Positions 15,849 through 24,943 of a stretch of 64,000 nucleotides of DNA are shown one piece after another; position 1 is the first letter of the stretch, and each line of letters starts with the position of its first letter. This stretch comes from an uncultured Maribacter sp. GTDB lineage: Bacteria > Bacteroidota > Bacteroidia > Flavobacteriales > Flavobacteriaceae. Below the pieces are notes generated by a model, which ran no database searches, was not told the origin of the DNA, and saw nothing but the letters and a program-made list of their open reading frames with translations. The stretch spans positions 248,001 through 312,000 of the forward strand of contig NZ_CANMBB010000001.1 in assembly GCF_947495965.1 (NCBI RefSeq), in the 5' to 3' direction. The translations under genes and the position numbers were made by a program.

Positions 15849-18800
15849 TTGAAGAAAAAAACAAACACTCTCTTAATTTTAGCTCTTATAGTTGGGCTTG
15901 CCTTTCATGGTTCTGCTATTTTCTTCACTTTAGAATATACCTATGATGCATTAATACATCTTTTCTTTGCAGACCATTATGCAGATAGCTGGTTTGACCC
16001 ATGGGAATACAGATGGTATACTGGCTTTACAGTACAATCCTACCCCCCATTAGTACACCAACTCATTGGAATACTCTCATATATTGGTGGTTTAAAATTT
16101 GGAATGTATACTGTAGCATTAATTGCTATTATTTTATTCATTACAGGAGCCTATAGGTACACCTTATTAATGACTGGTAGCAGAAGAATTGCAGGTTACG
16201 GTGCTGTTATGGCCGTTTTCTCCTCTACGTTTGTTGAAACTCTACATATTTTTGGACAATTACCTAGCGTATCAGCACTTTCTATTTTGTTGCATTCCAT
16301 GACAGAAATATATTTATATATCAAAACTGGTAAAACACGCTATTTTATTACGTCGGCAACTATGCTTGCCGTGACGGTTACATCACATCATGTAACACCA
16401 CTTTTTGGTATGGTATTTTTTATTGCTCCATTAATGGGAATGACCGTAATGGATGCCGCCAGAGAAAAGGTTAATTCCTATAAAGAGCTTTCCTTTAAGG
16501 TATTCTGGGGTACTACTTTACAACACTTTTGGCGTATAGCTAAGTTTGGTGGTACTGCTATATTTTTACTTGTATTCTGTATTTTCCCTTATTGGTACAA
16601 CTCTAAAAGAAATCCAATTACTCAAGTCGCTATTCCGCATGGCTCAAGAGATAACTTCCTAGAAATAACCTCTTCAGGATTAGTTTTTTTCTTAATACCA
16701 TGGGGGGTTTTTCTATTTATTTTACCCTATTTTTTCTATAGATATTTTAGTAAAAGATACCTTTTCTTTGGGTTGTCTTTTACATTATTAACCATTTTAG
16801 GAACTGGAGGTACTACACCTATTCCGCGTTTAATGTTAGGCGAAATGGCCTTTAATATTCTTACACTAGATAGATTTACATTGTGGGCTACCATTATGGC
16901 GCTCCCCATATTTGCAGAGTTTGCATACCGGATGGTAGAAGGGGATTTAAAAACACTAGTTCAAGAAAAATTTGGTGGTGTTTACCATAGAGTTCTTGGT
17001 GGATTAATAGCTGGCGGAATGTTATTCATGGTACTTTTTACCATGACATTAGGGTATTTTAGACCGTCCCAACCCGCCAAAATTAAAATGCTACCCATTG
17101 TAAACTTTTTAGGGGCAGACTCCCATGATTCTTGGCGTTATTTACCACTAGGTTTTGGAGACCAAATGGCATGGCTTTCTGCGCAAACAAACGCTATGAC
17201 AGTAGATGGTAATTACCACTCAGCTCGTAGATTACCAGAACTTACAACAAGAGCCATAGAGCGTATAGAAAATTCTAAATTTAGGGGCGTAGAAGGCATA
17301 GGCTCCTTACAGCAATTTTTAACCGTACCAGAAAAATATAATCTAAAATATATTTTCTCTAATGATAAATTCTATGACCCTATTCTATATTATTGTGGTT
17401 GGCAACGCCTACAGCAATTAGAAAATGGAATTATGGTTTGGGAAAAACTAAATGTGGCTCCCATACCGCAAATTATGCCCAAACAAGATGTACCAACCAT
17501 AATGAAAATTATGTGGGGAATAATTCCTCTATCTACTGTGTTAATAGCCATATTTGTTAATATCCAAATGATATGGGTGCGTTTATTAAAGTCTAGAAAA
17601 TTAGAAGAACATTCTTTTATGAAACTAGAACTCCCTTATAATAAATTCCCGTCTAGACTTTTAACATTTTCGCACTGGTGGGCCTTACTCATACTAATTT
17701 GTATTGGGTACGGTATGTATATATTTTATATAAAAAACGTTACACAATTATCTCCAAACAATGTTGTAGAATCTTATTATGATGCTTTAGATTTTAAAGA
17801 GTTTTCTAGAGCACATTCCTACATAGACCCAGAAGAAAATATTGATATTGCCCAGTATATGTTAGAAGTTTCCGTTACCGATGGTATTTTAAGTTCTTAT
17901 GCTAAACTAGATTCCTTAGGTATAGAAATTTATGATGAAACTAAAAATAGCGCAAAAGCAAAAGTAGCCACAAGATGGATTACCCCTTTAGAAAATGTAT
18001 TTAATAATGACTTTCACGAACTAATAAAGAGAAAAAATAAATGGTATATAAAAACTTTAAAAGTTGATAATGATATACCTCCAGACCAACTTTTTACCGC
18101 AAACAGCACCACTTATTATAATCATGGTAGAAGAAAAATTACTACGCAAGAAACGTATCATGAAGATGTTTTAAAGCAACCTGTTTTAGAAATATTATCG
18201 GCTAAACTTGTAAAATACAAAGGCCAATATAGTATTATTGGCGAGTTACAAAACGTGGATAATACCCCAGCAGATATTGTTATTAAGGCAACACTCTACA
18301 ATGACAACAACAAAGAGCTGGCTAACTATAATGCAAAACACCAAATTAAACATAAGTTAATGCCTAAGGAAACAACAACCTTTAAAATTAACTTTGAAGG
18401 TATAGCATGGTCTTCTACCAAAGATACCTTACCTCCAACTTTTAACCCTGATGAGTTTACACCTGTTAGTTTTGAGGAGCAACCTACTAAATTTAACTTG
18501 CAATCTGCAGGGAACACAGCTAATACAGATTTATACAAACATGTAGCCCTACAAGATATGGAATACACGGAACAAGGTTTTAATGGAGTTTTATTTAATT
18601 CTGGAGTACAAGAAGTTACTATTCCGCAATTAATAATTTCTTATTATGATGCCGATAGTAATCTACTTTGGGTAGATCATAAATTTGTCACAGAAGGGGT
18701 TCGTATACAACGAAAACAATTTTTTAATTACAAACCTCTAGATCTAGATAGTTTAGAAGTAATAACCAGCGGTCTAGAAAACTGCTTTGTTAATGGTTCC

Positions 18801-18938
18801 CCAAACAAAGCTATTGCAGACAAAATATTTCCTAATAGAGAGTTAACACATGGTAAAAAACAAGCTTATCCTTTTAAAGGAAAAGGGTATGAATATTTAA
18901 AATTTGAAATTAACAGTTACATAGGTAATCCTAAATAG
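15849..18938 (+). CDS. PTPS-related polytopic membrane protein, probable GT-C type glycosyltransferase
   Basis: A 1029-residue membrane protein starting at TTG (KKKTNTLLILALIVG). About residues 5-420 are a GT-C-like helical bundle matching the 6-pyruvoyl-tetrahydropterin synthase-related membrane family: acidic loop DALIHLFFADHYADSWFDPW, YTGFTVQSYPPLVHQLIG, VTSHHVTPLFGMVFFIAPL, LGTGGTTPIPRL. Further helices lie near 560 and 610. The C-terminal third (about 640-1029) is an extracytoplasmic beta-rich region with Ig-like strands. Despite the family name it is not a pterin enzyme. I infer it uses the polyprenyl-phosphate sugar made by the receiver-GT2 protein. First gene of a three-gene run with the lipoprotein and the glycosidase. 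Confidence 0.75.
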   Translation: MKKKTNTLLILALIVGLAFHGSAIFFTLEYTYDALIHLFFADHYADSWFDPWEYRWYTGFTVQSYPPLVHQLIGILSYIGGLKFGMYTVALIAIILFITGAYRYTLLMTGSRRIAGYGAVMAVFSSTFVETLHIFGQLPSVSALSILLHSMTEIYLYIKTGKTRYFITSATMLAVTVTSHHVTPLFGMVFFIAPLMGMTVMDAAREKVNSYKELSFKVFWGTTLQHFWRIAKFGGTAIFLLVFCIFPYWYNSKRNPITQVAIPHGSRDNFLEITSSGLVFFLIPWGVFLFILPYFFYRYFSKRYLFFGLSFTLLTILGTGGTTPIPRLMLGEMAFNILTLDRFTLWATIMALPIFAEFAYRMVEGDLKTLVQEKFGGVYHRVLGGLIAGGMLFMVLFTMTLGYFRPSQPAKIKMLPIVNFLGADSHDSWRYLPLGFGDQMAWLSAQTNAMTVDGNYHSARRLPELTTRAIERIENSKFRGVEGIGSLQQFLTVPEKYNLKYIFSNDKFYDPILYYCGWQRLQQLENGIMVWEKLNVAPIPQIMPKQDVPTIMKIMWGIIPLSTVLIAIFVNIQMIWVRLLKSRKLEEHSFMKLELPYNKFPSRLLTFSHWWALLILICIGYGMYIFYIKNVTQLSPNNVVESYYDALDFKEFSRAHSYIDPEENIDIAQYMLEVSVTDGILSSYAKLDSLGIEIYDETKNSAKAKVATRWITPLENVFNNDFHELIKRKNKWYIKTLKVDNDIPPDQLFTANSTTYYNHGRRKITTQETYHEDVLKQPVLEILSAKLVKYKGQYSIIGELQNVDNTPADIVIKATLYNDNNKELANYNAKHQIKHKLMPKETTTFKINFEGIAWSSTKDTLPPTFNPDEFTPVSFEEQPTKFNLQSAGNTANTDLYKHVALQDMEYTEQGFNGVLFNSGVQEVTIPQLIISYYDADSNLLWVDHKFVTEGVRIQRKQFFNYKPLDLDSLEVITSGLENCFVNGSPNKAIADKIFPNRELTHGKKQAYPFKGKGYEYLKFEINSYIGNPK

Positions 18939-18939
18939 T

Positions 18940-20187
18940 ATGTCCTTTAAAATTTTAATAATTTTAAGCCTTTTACTACTCGGGTGTTCTGATAAAAAAG
19001 AAGAACAACCAAAGGTTACTAACACCCCAAACATTGCACTTACCACTACCCTAAATAATTCTATTGCTGGCAGTCCTATTACGCTATCATTTAAAACAGA
19101 TAACACTGCTAATGTCTACAAACTGCAAATTAAAAATGCCTACGGGAATGTTTTATTGCATCCAGAAATAACAGATTCTGAATTAATCAATTTTAACATT
19201 CCAACAAACTTTACAAGAATAGCTGGTCCTTTTCGTTGGAAACTATTATTACATGGCAAAATAATACTAAATGGTAAACACACTATTACCACTAATGCTC
19301 CTAAAGCCACATATATAGAATCGTACTTTGGCCCACGTAGTGTAACTGCTGGTTACAATGACTTTTCTATGTTAACTATATCTCCAACGGATGCTTATGA
19401 CAATCCTTTAGACAATGGTACAGAAGTAACTGTTAAATATCAATTTTTAGAAAATATAGAGGAATTAAAAATCTCTACAAAAAATTTTGTTGCTTGGTAC
19501 AATGTAGCTTCTACGTTAAAATCTGGGAGAATATTAGTAACCTCAGAATGTAACGGAACTACCTCTAAAGAACTTGCAACTATTGTTTACCCTTCTAATG
19601 CCGTAAATTTTTCTATTCGTAGTTCTAGTGCCCATAATTTTGCAGATGGGAATCAAATAATCACATTTACTTCTGATATTATTAAAGATGAATTTGGAAA
19701 CATAGTAACTAATGGCACACTTGTAACTTTTGTTATTAAAAATGAAAAAGAGGTGTATTTATATACTATTGGAACCACATTAAACGGTATTGCAGAAGCC
19801 AAAACCTTACACCCAGACAAAGCCTCTAAATGGGAAATACAAGCATTTATTACTGGTGCTGCGGAAAGTAATATTACAGAATTCAACTTTAAACCTGCTA
19901 TTAAAGACTATCCTGTTCATTTTTCAAAAGGGAATAGAAATATAGATATTGGTCCGTTTGAGAGTTTTATGAAACAGCTTATCCCCGACGGACTACTAAT
20001 ACAATTAGATATTTATGATACAAATGGAAAATTCATCGAATCTAAAAAAACAACTACCAAAGACGGAGTTTGTAATATATTCTTAGGCGAGTATTTTCTT
20101 GCCGATGGGGATTATATATTAAAATTAAAAGCTGCAGGTATAACTAAAGAGTTTACAAAGAATATACATGGCAATACAACTAAATAA
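18940..20187 (+). CDS. Ig-like domain lipoprotein
   Basis: A 415-residue predicted lipoprotein (signal FKILIILSLLLLGCSD, lipidated Cys near residue 16, followed by Asp-Lys, with no obvious surface-export motif). The mature part contains beta-sandwich repeats: SAGYNDFSMLTISPTDAYDNPLDNGTEV-like and FADGNQIITFTSDIIKDEFGNIVTNGT. These resemble bacterial Ig-like (Big/invasin) domains, which have the pattern DxxGNPV.DGTxV. It starts 1 bp after the previous stop and overlaps the next gene, so translation is coupled. It may hold or guide the polysaccharide in the periplasm or at the surface; that is inference. Confidence 0.7.
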   Translation: MSFKILIILSLLLLGCSDKKEEQPKVTNTPNIALTTTLNNSIAGSPITLSFKTDNTANVYKLQIKNAYGNVLLHPEITDSELINFNIPTNFTRIAGPFRWKLLLHGKIILNGKHTITTNAPKATYIESYFGPRSVTAGYNDFSMLTISPTDAYDNPLDNGTEVTVKYQFLENIEELKISTKNFVAWYNVASTLKSGRILVTSECNGTTSKELATIVYPSNAVNFSIRSSSAHNFADGNQIITFTSDIIKDEFGNIVTNGTLVTFVIKNEKEVYLYTIGTTLNGIAEAKTLHPDKASKWEIQAFITGAAESNITEFNFKPAIKDYPVHFSKGNRNIDIGPFESFMKQLIPDGLLIQLDIYDTNGKFIESKKTTTKDGVCNIFLGEYFLADGDYILKLKAAGITKEFTKNIHGNTTK

Positions 20188-21706
20188 AACATTATACAGA
20201 ATTGTTCTTATAACTACATTCCTAGCTATAAATGGCCTTATTATATCTGGAATAGGCGCTGTGTGGGCATTTATGAATACTGGAGCAGACAAAACTTCTA
20301 TGCTACATTTAGAAGTACCTATGGATGATGTGTATAAACCAAGTTTAGAATGGATAAATACAGAAAATCCAGGAAGACAAATGGAAGAACAAGCATTGGG
20401 AGAAATTACCAATGACTACATGAACGCTTGGCATGTTCGTAATATAGCCTACAAAAAAAATGATCGTTACGGAATTGAAGATTTTTATACCGATAGTGCT
20501 AGAGTTCGTTTATATGATAATATAGATTTAAATAAAAAAAATAAAAACTGGTATAAACGTACAACTTTAAACCACAATAGTTCTTTAGATTTTTATACTG
20601 CAGATGGCACCATGGTAGTTTTTAAAGATTATAATGTAGAGGAATACCAAGAAATATATCAAGGTGAAGAATTAATTTTAAAAGAAAAAGATACTACGAG
20701 CTACCAAGTAATGATGCTTTTAGAAGATGGCTTTTGGCGTATAAGACATCTAAAAGAAATACCTACACCAAAAGATACCACTAAAATAGAAGCGCGAAAC
20801 ATTCAAGGAAAGTTAAAAAAGGTTGAGAATATAAAAGGAATAAATTACTATCCCAAAGACTCTTCTTGGGATACTTTTGGGAAACGATTTAACGACAGTA
20901 TTATTAAAAATGACTTTAAAATAATACAGCGTATGGGATTAAATACGCTAAGAATTTTTATACAATATGAAGATTTTGGAAAAAATAAAGTTAACCCAAA
21001 AAAATTAGCATTACTTAAAAAGGTTTTAGATTTAGCACATGAAACAAATTTAGAGGTTTTAGTTACTCTTTTTGATTTTTATGGCGACTATGATGTATCT
21101 AACTGGACCTTAACCCATAGGCATGCAGAACAAATTGTTTATGCAATAAAAGACCATCCTGCACTACTAGCATGGGATATAAAAAATGAACCCGATTTAG
21201 ATTTTGACTCTCGAGGAAAAGAACGTGTTTTAAGCTGGTTGGAACAAATGATTGAAAATATAAAAAAATGGGATAAAAATCATCCTGTTACTATAGGATG
21301 GTCTTCTCCTGAAGCCGGAATAGAGCTAGGCAATAATGTAGATTTTATTTCTTTTCATTACTATAGAGAGCCTAGCAAGTTTACGGAAGCTTATAATACC
21401 TTAAGAAGTGCTATACCTACTAAACCAAAACTTTTACAAGAATACGGCATGTCTTCTTATAAAGGATTATGGAATTTTTATAGAGGAGCCGACGAACAGG
21501 GACAACTTGAATATTACAATGAAATGCAAAATATTCTTAAACAAGAAAAAGTTCCTTATATGTTCTGGACACTTTATGATTTTAAAAATGTACCTAGTTC
21601 TGTTGCAGGTAGCTTGCCTTGGAAGTCTAAAAAACAACACTTTTTTGGTTGTTTAGACTCTTTAGGCAATAAAAAACCAGCTTTTAAAGCTTTATCTTTA
21701 AAGTAA
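20168..21706 (+). CDS. Membrane-anchored GH5-like glycoside hydrolase
   Basis: A 512-residue protein with one N-terminal transmembrane helix (RIVLITTFLAINGLIISGIGAVW). A domain at about 60-200 looks like an NTF2/limb-type fold (ITNDYMNAWHVRNIAYKKND). The C-terminal TIM barrel (about 210-510) has RMGLNTLRIFIQYEDFG, LVTLFDFYGDYD, the acid/base Glu341 in IKNEPDLDF, ISFHYY and the nucleophile Glu425 in LLQEYGMSS. This is the clan GH-A layout, closest to GH5. In polysaccharide secretion loci such enzymes trim the polymer during export, as BcsZ does for cellulose. It overlaps the lipoprotein gene by 20 bp and ends at a bidirectional terminator. Confidence 0.8.
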   Translation: MAIQLNKTLYRIVLITTFLAINGLIISGIGAVWAFMNTGADKTSMLHLEVPMDDVYKPSLEWINTENPGRQMEEQALGEITNDYMNAWHVRNIAYKKNDRYGIEDFYTDSARVRLYDNIDLNKKNKNWYKRTTLNHNSSLDFYTADGTMVVFKDYNVEEYQEIYQGEELILKEKDTTSYQVMMLLEDGFWRIRHLKEIPTPKDTTKIEARNIQGKLKKVENIKGINYYPKDSSWDTFGKRFNDSIIKNDFKIIQRMGLNTLRIFIQYEDFGKNKVNPKKLALLKKVLDLAHETNLEVLVTLFDFYGDYDVSNWTLTHRHAEQIVYAIKDHPALLAWDIKNEPDLDFDSRGKERVLSWLEQMIENIKKWDKNHPVTIGWSSPEAGIELGNNVDFISFHYYREPSKFTEAYNTLRSAIPTKPKLLQEYGMSSYKGLWNFYRGADEQGQLEYYNEMQNILKQEKVPYMFWTLYDFKNVPSSVAGSLPWKSKKQHFFGCLDSLGNKKPAFKALSLK

Positions 21707-21750
21707 ATAATTTTGTTAATTTAATTATTGCGTAAAAGTATTTATACACA

Positions 21751-21784
21751 AAAAGGAAGGTAATTTAAAATTACCTTCCTTTTT
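21751..21784. terminator. Bidirectional terminator between glycosidase and GT4 genes
   Basis: Perfect inverted repeat AAAAGGAAGGTAA / TTACCTTCCTTTT with a 7-nt loop. T tracts occur on both strands. It separates two convergent transcripts of the polysaccharide locus. Confidence 0.9.
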
Positions 21785-21810
21785 CAACTAACCTAAACGA
21801 ACTCTATTTT

Positions 21811-23016
21811 TTACTTACTTTCTAAAACAGGAGAACCTGTTTTCTTAGCAATAATATTGTTAAAATGATTTATATACATTTCTGTAATTGCAGACATTGG
21901 TAAAGAACATGCTGCTTTGTAATTTGCTTTACCTAAACTTCTTCTATACGCATCATTAGTTAAGATATTTTCTATTGCGTTTGCTAAAGAATCTACACTG
22001 TCTGGCTCAAAAAACTCTCCTTTATACCCTTCCTCTCTTACTAAAATACTAAGGTCTCCTAAATCTGGTAAAGAAACTGCTTTTCCATAACTACCGGCTT
22101 GGTGCAATACACCTGAACTACCTGTTGTAGAGGTATACGGAAAAACAACTACGGCACTATCTCCAAAAATTTTAGGCACATCTTCCTCTGCTACATATCC
22201 TGTAAATCTTAGCTGAGAAACCTGCGCATATTTCTTAGCCATTTCATCTAAATATCCAGGAGTATTTGGACTATCTGTTCCTGCAATTACTATCTCAATA
22301 TTTTCAGATGTTCTTTTTCTAATTTCCTCAACAGCCTCTATTAATATTTCGACCTTTTTATAAGTTCCAAATTTTCCAAAAGCCATTACTTGTTTTGGTC
22401 CTTCTGGTAAATTATAATCTGGCTCTGGGGGAGTTTCAAAAGCTCCATGGGGAATTAAAGTAATATTTGTAGCATCATACTTTTTCTTTAATGTAGTTAC
22501 ATATTTACTAATAGTTACAGCTACAATATCTGATGCTAAAACAAAACGTGTTAACGTTGTTCCTATAAAATTATATATTCTTTGTAATAGCTTATTGTTA
22601 GTAAATCCAGCATTTGCTAAATCTACCTTTTCTAAAATATTATGTAGTAAAGATATTGTTGGTATACCACGGATTTTACATATAAAAGGTAATAATAAAC
22701 CTAATGCCGCAGGCACTTTTTTATCTCCAAACTTTAAAAACTGTAAGTTAAATAAGACCGCATCTGGTTTACTTTCAGAAATTGCTTTATTAATTCTAAA
22801 AATATTAGAATAACTGTTAAAATCCCAGGCTTCTTTTACTGTTATTTTACAACCTTTTTCTTCAAAATTTAAATCTTTAAGTTCTTTAGTTTTATCTGTT
22901 ATTAAGGTAATTTCTGTTACCTGATCTTGTAATCTAAAATGTTTTACTAAATGGTAGCCATACTCCGTTAGGGTAACCTTACTAGGTGGGTAGGCTGTTA
23001 CTATTGCTAATTTCAT
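21811..23016 (-). CDS. GT4 family glycosyltransferase
   Basis: A 401-residue GT-B fold enzyme. The start KLAIVTAYPPSKVTLTEYGYHLVKHF is the donor/acceptor glycine-type loop of GT4 enzymes. The C-terminal half has VMAFGKFGTYKKVEILIEAV, IVIAGTDSPNTPGYLDEM, LRFTGYVAEEDVPKIFGDS and VFPYTSTTGSSGVLHQAGSYG, including the ExxG-like region reduced to a Ser/Gly-rich form. It transfers a sugar from a nucleotide donor in the cytoplasm. It is the last gene of STAS-flippase-GT4. A comparable pairing of GT4 with a flippase-like protein is PelF-PelG. Polymer identity is unknown. Confidence 0.88.
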   Translation of the reverse strand: MKLAIVTAYPPSKVTLTEYGYHLVKHFRLQDQVTEITLITDKTKELKDLNFEEKGCKITVKEAWDFNSYSNIFRINKAISESKPDAVLFNLQFLKFGDKKVPAALGLLLPFICKIRGIPTISLLHNILEKVDLANAGFTNNKLLQRIYNFIGTTLTRFVLASDIVAVTISKYVTTLKKKYDATNITLIPHGAFETPPEPDYNLPEGPKQVMAFGKFGTYKKVEILIEAVEEIRKRTSENIEIVIAGTDSPNTPGYLDEMAKKYAQVSQLRFTGYVAEEDVPKIFGDSAVVVFPYTSTTGSSGVLHQAGSYGKAVSLPDLGDLSILVREEGYKGEFFEPDSVDSLANAIENILTNDAYRRSLGKANYKAACSLPMSAITEMYINHFNNIIAKKTGSPVLESK

Positions 23017-23047
23017 ATTTATAGGTTTAGGTTATAACTTGGGTATA

Positions 23048-24298
23048 TTATTCTGTTTTTTTAGATATTTTCTTTTTATTGATAAAATATATAAGTTGTA
23101 CTACTAAAAGTATAGTCATTGCAATTATTTGCATATGTACTACCATTTCTAAATTTTCATGAAAAAACGCAACTAATAGTACTTGAGACATTCCTAACAA
23201 ACCAGAAAGTATTACTGGTACGTAGTGATCTAATGACAAAAAGTAATATGCAAAGATGTTAGAGATTGCAAAGAGTGATGTTGCTAAAGCATATTGCCAT
23301 AGCAAACCTGCTACAGATACATAAGCATCTCCAAACATTAGCGTAATAATTAAATCTGGAAAAAGATAACATACTACAACTATACAGGCCGATAGTAAAC
23401 TTATATAGGAAACATATTTAAATAAAATTGGTGCAGTTGGCTCTCCGTCTTTTTGTTTTTGTACTACCGTTGGTAGTAACAACATTACAAACATCCAAGC
23501 TACAAAATAAACAACCCTACCAATTAAAGCCAATGAAGCATACAAACCAGCATCTAAAGCATTAAAATAATGTTTTACTAAAAGAACATCACTATTATTA
23601 ATTATTATTTGGGTAAGTTCATAACACGCTGTTAACCAAATAAATTGAGAAACTTTTTTTGTGTTTTCTGGTAACATTTCTCCAACTTTCTTAAAGGATA
23701 ATCCTTTAACATCTGAAGGAAATAAACCAAACAAAAACGATATTAATATTCCTAAAGCCACTAATATTCCTGGCTGCAAAGGCACTAAATAAATTAAAGC
23801 AATGGTAATTAATAACCTACTCCACATTTCTGTTTGGTAAGTAATAGATAATTTATTGAACTTTAATTGCCCTTGGAAAGTACCTCTATTTACACTCATA
23901 AAAAAGTAACAAGGTATGCCTATAGCAAAAACTACAAACATCCAATGACTTTCCGTATTAAAAATGATTTGCAACTTTTTTGCAAAAACTAATATTAGCA
24001 AACCAATAACAAGACCTACATAACTAGCTTGTTTATATATTTTGTTTCTAAAATTTTGCCACTCTTCATCTGCAAAAATAACTGCAAATTTTGCAGTTGC
24101 TAACTGAAAAGTCATTCCCATGAAAGACAATACTAGTAATAAGGTTACCAAAAGAGCTGCTTCTGCAAATGCTGCAGGGCCTAAAATTCTTCCTAAAAAA
24201 AGATTGTACAGGTAGTTACCTCCATTTACTAGAAGTACACTACCCATAAACCATTGTTCGGGGGAAACTTTTTTTAATACAAGTTTAAACGCGGTCAT
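23048..24298 (-). CDS. Polysaccharide flippase (MOP superfamily, Wzx/PelG-like)
   Basis: A 416-residue integral membrane protein with about 12 helices. The start WFMGSVLLVNGGNYLYNLFLGRILGPAAFAEAALLVTLL is the classic polysaccharide biosynthesis protein (Polysacc_synt) opening, where ILGPxxFG precedes helix 2. It ends with a Lys-rich tail (INKKKISKK). Such proteins move lipid-linked saccharides across the inner membrane. It overlaps the STAS gene by 14 bp and is 31 bp from the GT4 gene, so it is translated from the same mRNA. Confidence 0.9.
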   Translation of the reverse strand: MTAFKLVLKKVSPEQWFMGSVLLVNGGNYLYNLFLGRILGPAAFAEAALLVTLLLVLSFMGMTFQLATAKFAVIFADEEWQNFRNKIYKQASYVGLVIGLLILVFAKKLQIIFNTESHWMFVVFAIGIPCYFFMSVNRGTFQGQLKFNKLSITYQTEMWSRLLITIALIYLVPLQPGILVALGILISFLFGLFPSDVKGLSFKKVGEMLPENTKKVSQFIWLTACYELTQIIINNSDVLLVKHYFNALDAGLYASLALIGRVVYFVAWMFVMLLLPTVVQKQKDGEPTAPILFKYVSYISLLSACIVVVCYLFPDLIITLMFGDAYVSVAGLLWQYALATSLFAISNIFAYYFLSLDHYVPVILSGLLGMSQVLLVAFFHENLEMVVHMQIIAMTILLVVQLIYFINKKKISKKTE

Positions 24299-24587
24299 TG
24301 CTTAAAATATAATGCGTTTTAGTATTTTTCATAATAGAAGCTATTTTTTTGTTTTGCCTACCTATTATAGATATAATCTTATTTTTTTCTACAGCTCCCT
24401 TATATAATTTTTCTAACATATAAGCACCACTTTTATCAATAGCGCCTACCTTTTCTATATTAAGAATAATACTTTCTGATATTGGAATGATAGATTCAAA
24501 ATAATTTTTTAATGATGTCATATTCTGAGAAGATATATTTCCCAAAATTTCAAACATTCCGCTATTCTCTTTAATTTCTATTGCCAT
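24285..24587 (-). CDS. STAS domain protein (anti-sigma factor antagonist-like)
   Basis: A 100-residue single STAS domain: MAIEIKENSGMFEILGNISSQ, then SIILNIEKVGAIDKSGAYML with the Ser position that is phosphorylated in SpoIIAA-type proteins (KSGAYML), and a C-terminal helix. Such proteins act as phosphorylation-controlled switches, typically with a serine kinase and a phosphatase. Neither partner is visible in the window. Its position as first gene of the flippase-GT4 unit suggests control of polysaccharide output, by analogy with STAS-gated exopolysaccharide systems. That link is inference. Confidence 0.85.
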   Translation of the reverse strand: MAIEIKENSGMFEILGNISSQNMTSLKNYFESIIPISESIILNIEKVGAIDKSGAYMLEKLYKGAVEKNKIISIIGRQNKKIASIMKNTKTHYILSNDRV

Positions 24588-24943
24588 AGGTATTTTTATT
24601 ATTATAGGTTAAGATTTATTACCTGTACTTTTAATTACAGTATAATAGATAACGTAATTTGTTTAAAAAATTGTAAGTTTTTTCTTATTTAATTTATAAA
24701 ATATATTTAATTATTTGATAATCAATAATTTAAATATTAAAAAAATAAAAATGGAATTGTAAAATGAAGAAGATGTATATTACACATATATTTAAAATAC
24801 ACGTAAAAAACCACTTAATGCACTGTATATTAATCATTTAAATTAAAATTTTAATTTTTATATAAATATTTTATTACATAATTATCGCATATTTTAAAAA
24901 AACCTTCGTTATCACAATGTAATAAATTACTTACTTTATAAAA
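24588..24943. other. AT-rich divergent intergenic region
   Basis: This stretch separates the STAS-flippase-GT4 unit from the TPR/barrel gene and must hold both promoters. It is extremely AT-rich with long A and T tracts. I see no convincing open frame, hairpin terminator or exact TAnnTTTG/TTG pair. A weak TACTTTAT lies about 17 bp before the TPR/barrel start. Confidence 0.5.

Noticed and set aside
15849-18938. True pterin synthase function for the PTPS-related protein
   Set aside because: The family name is misleading: the sequence is a polytopic membrane protein with a GT-C-like loop and has no pterin-binding residues.
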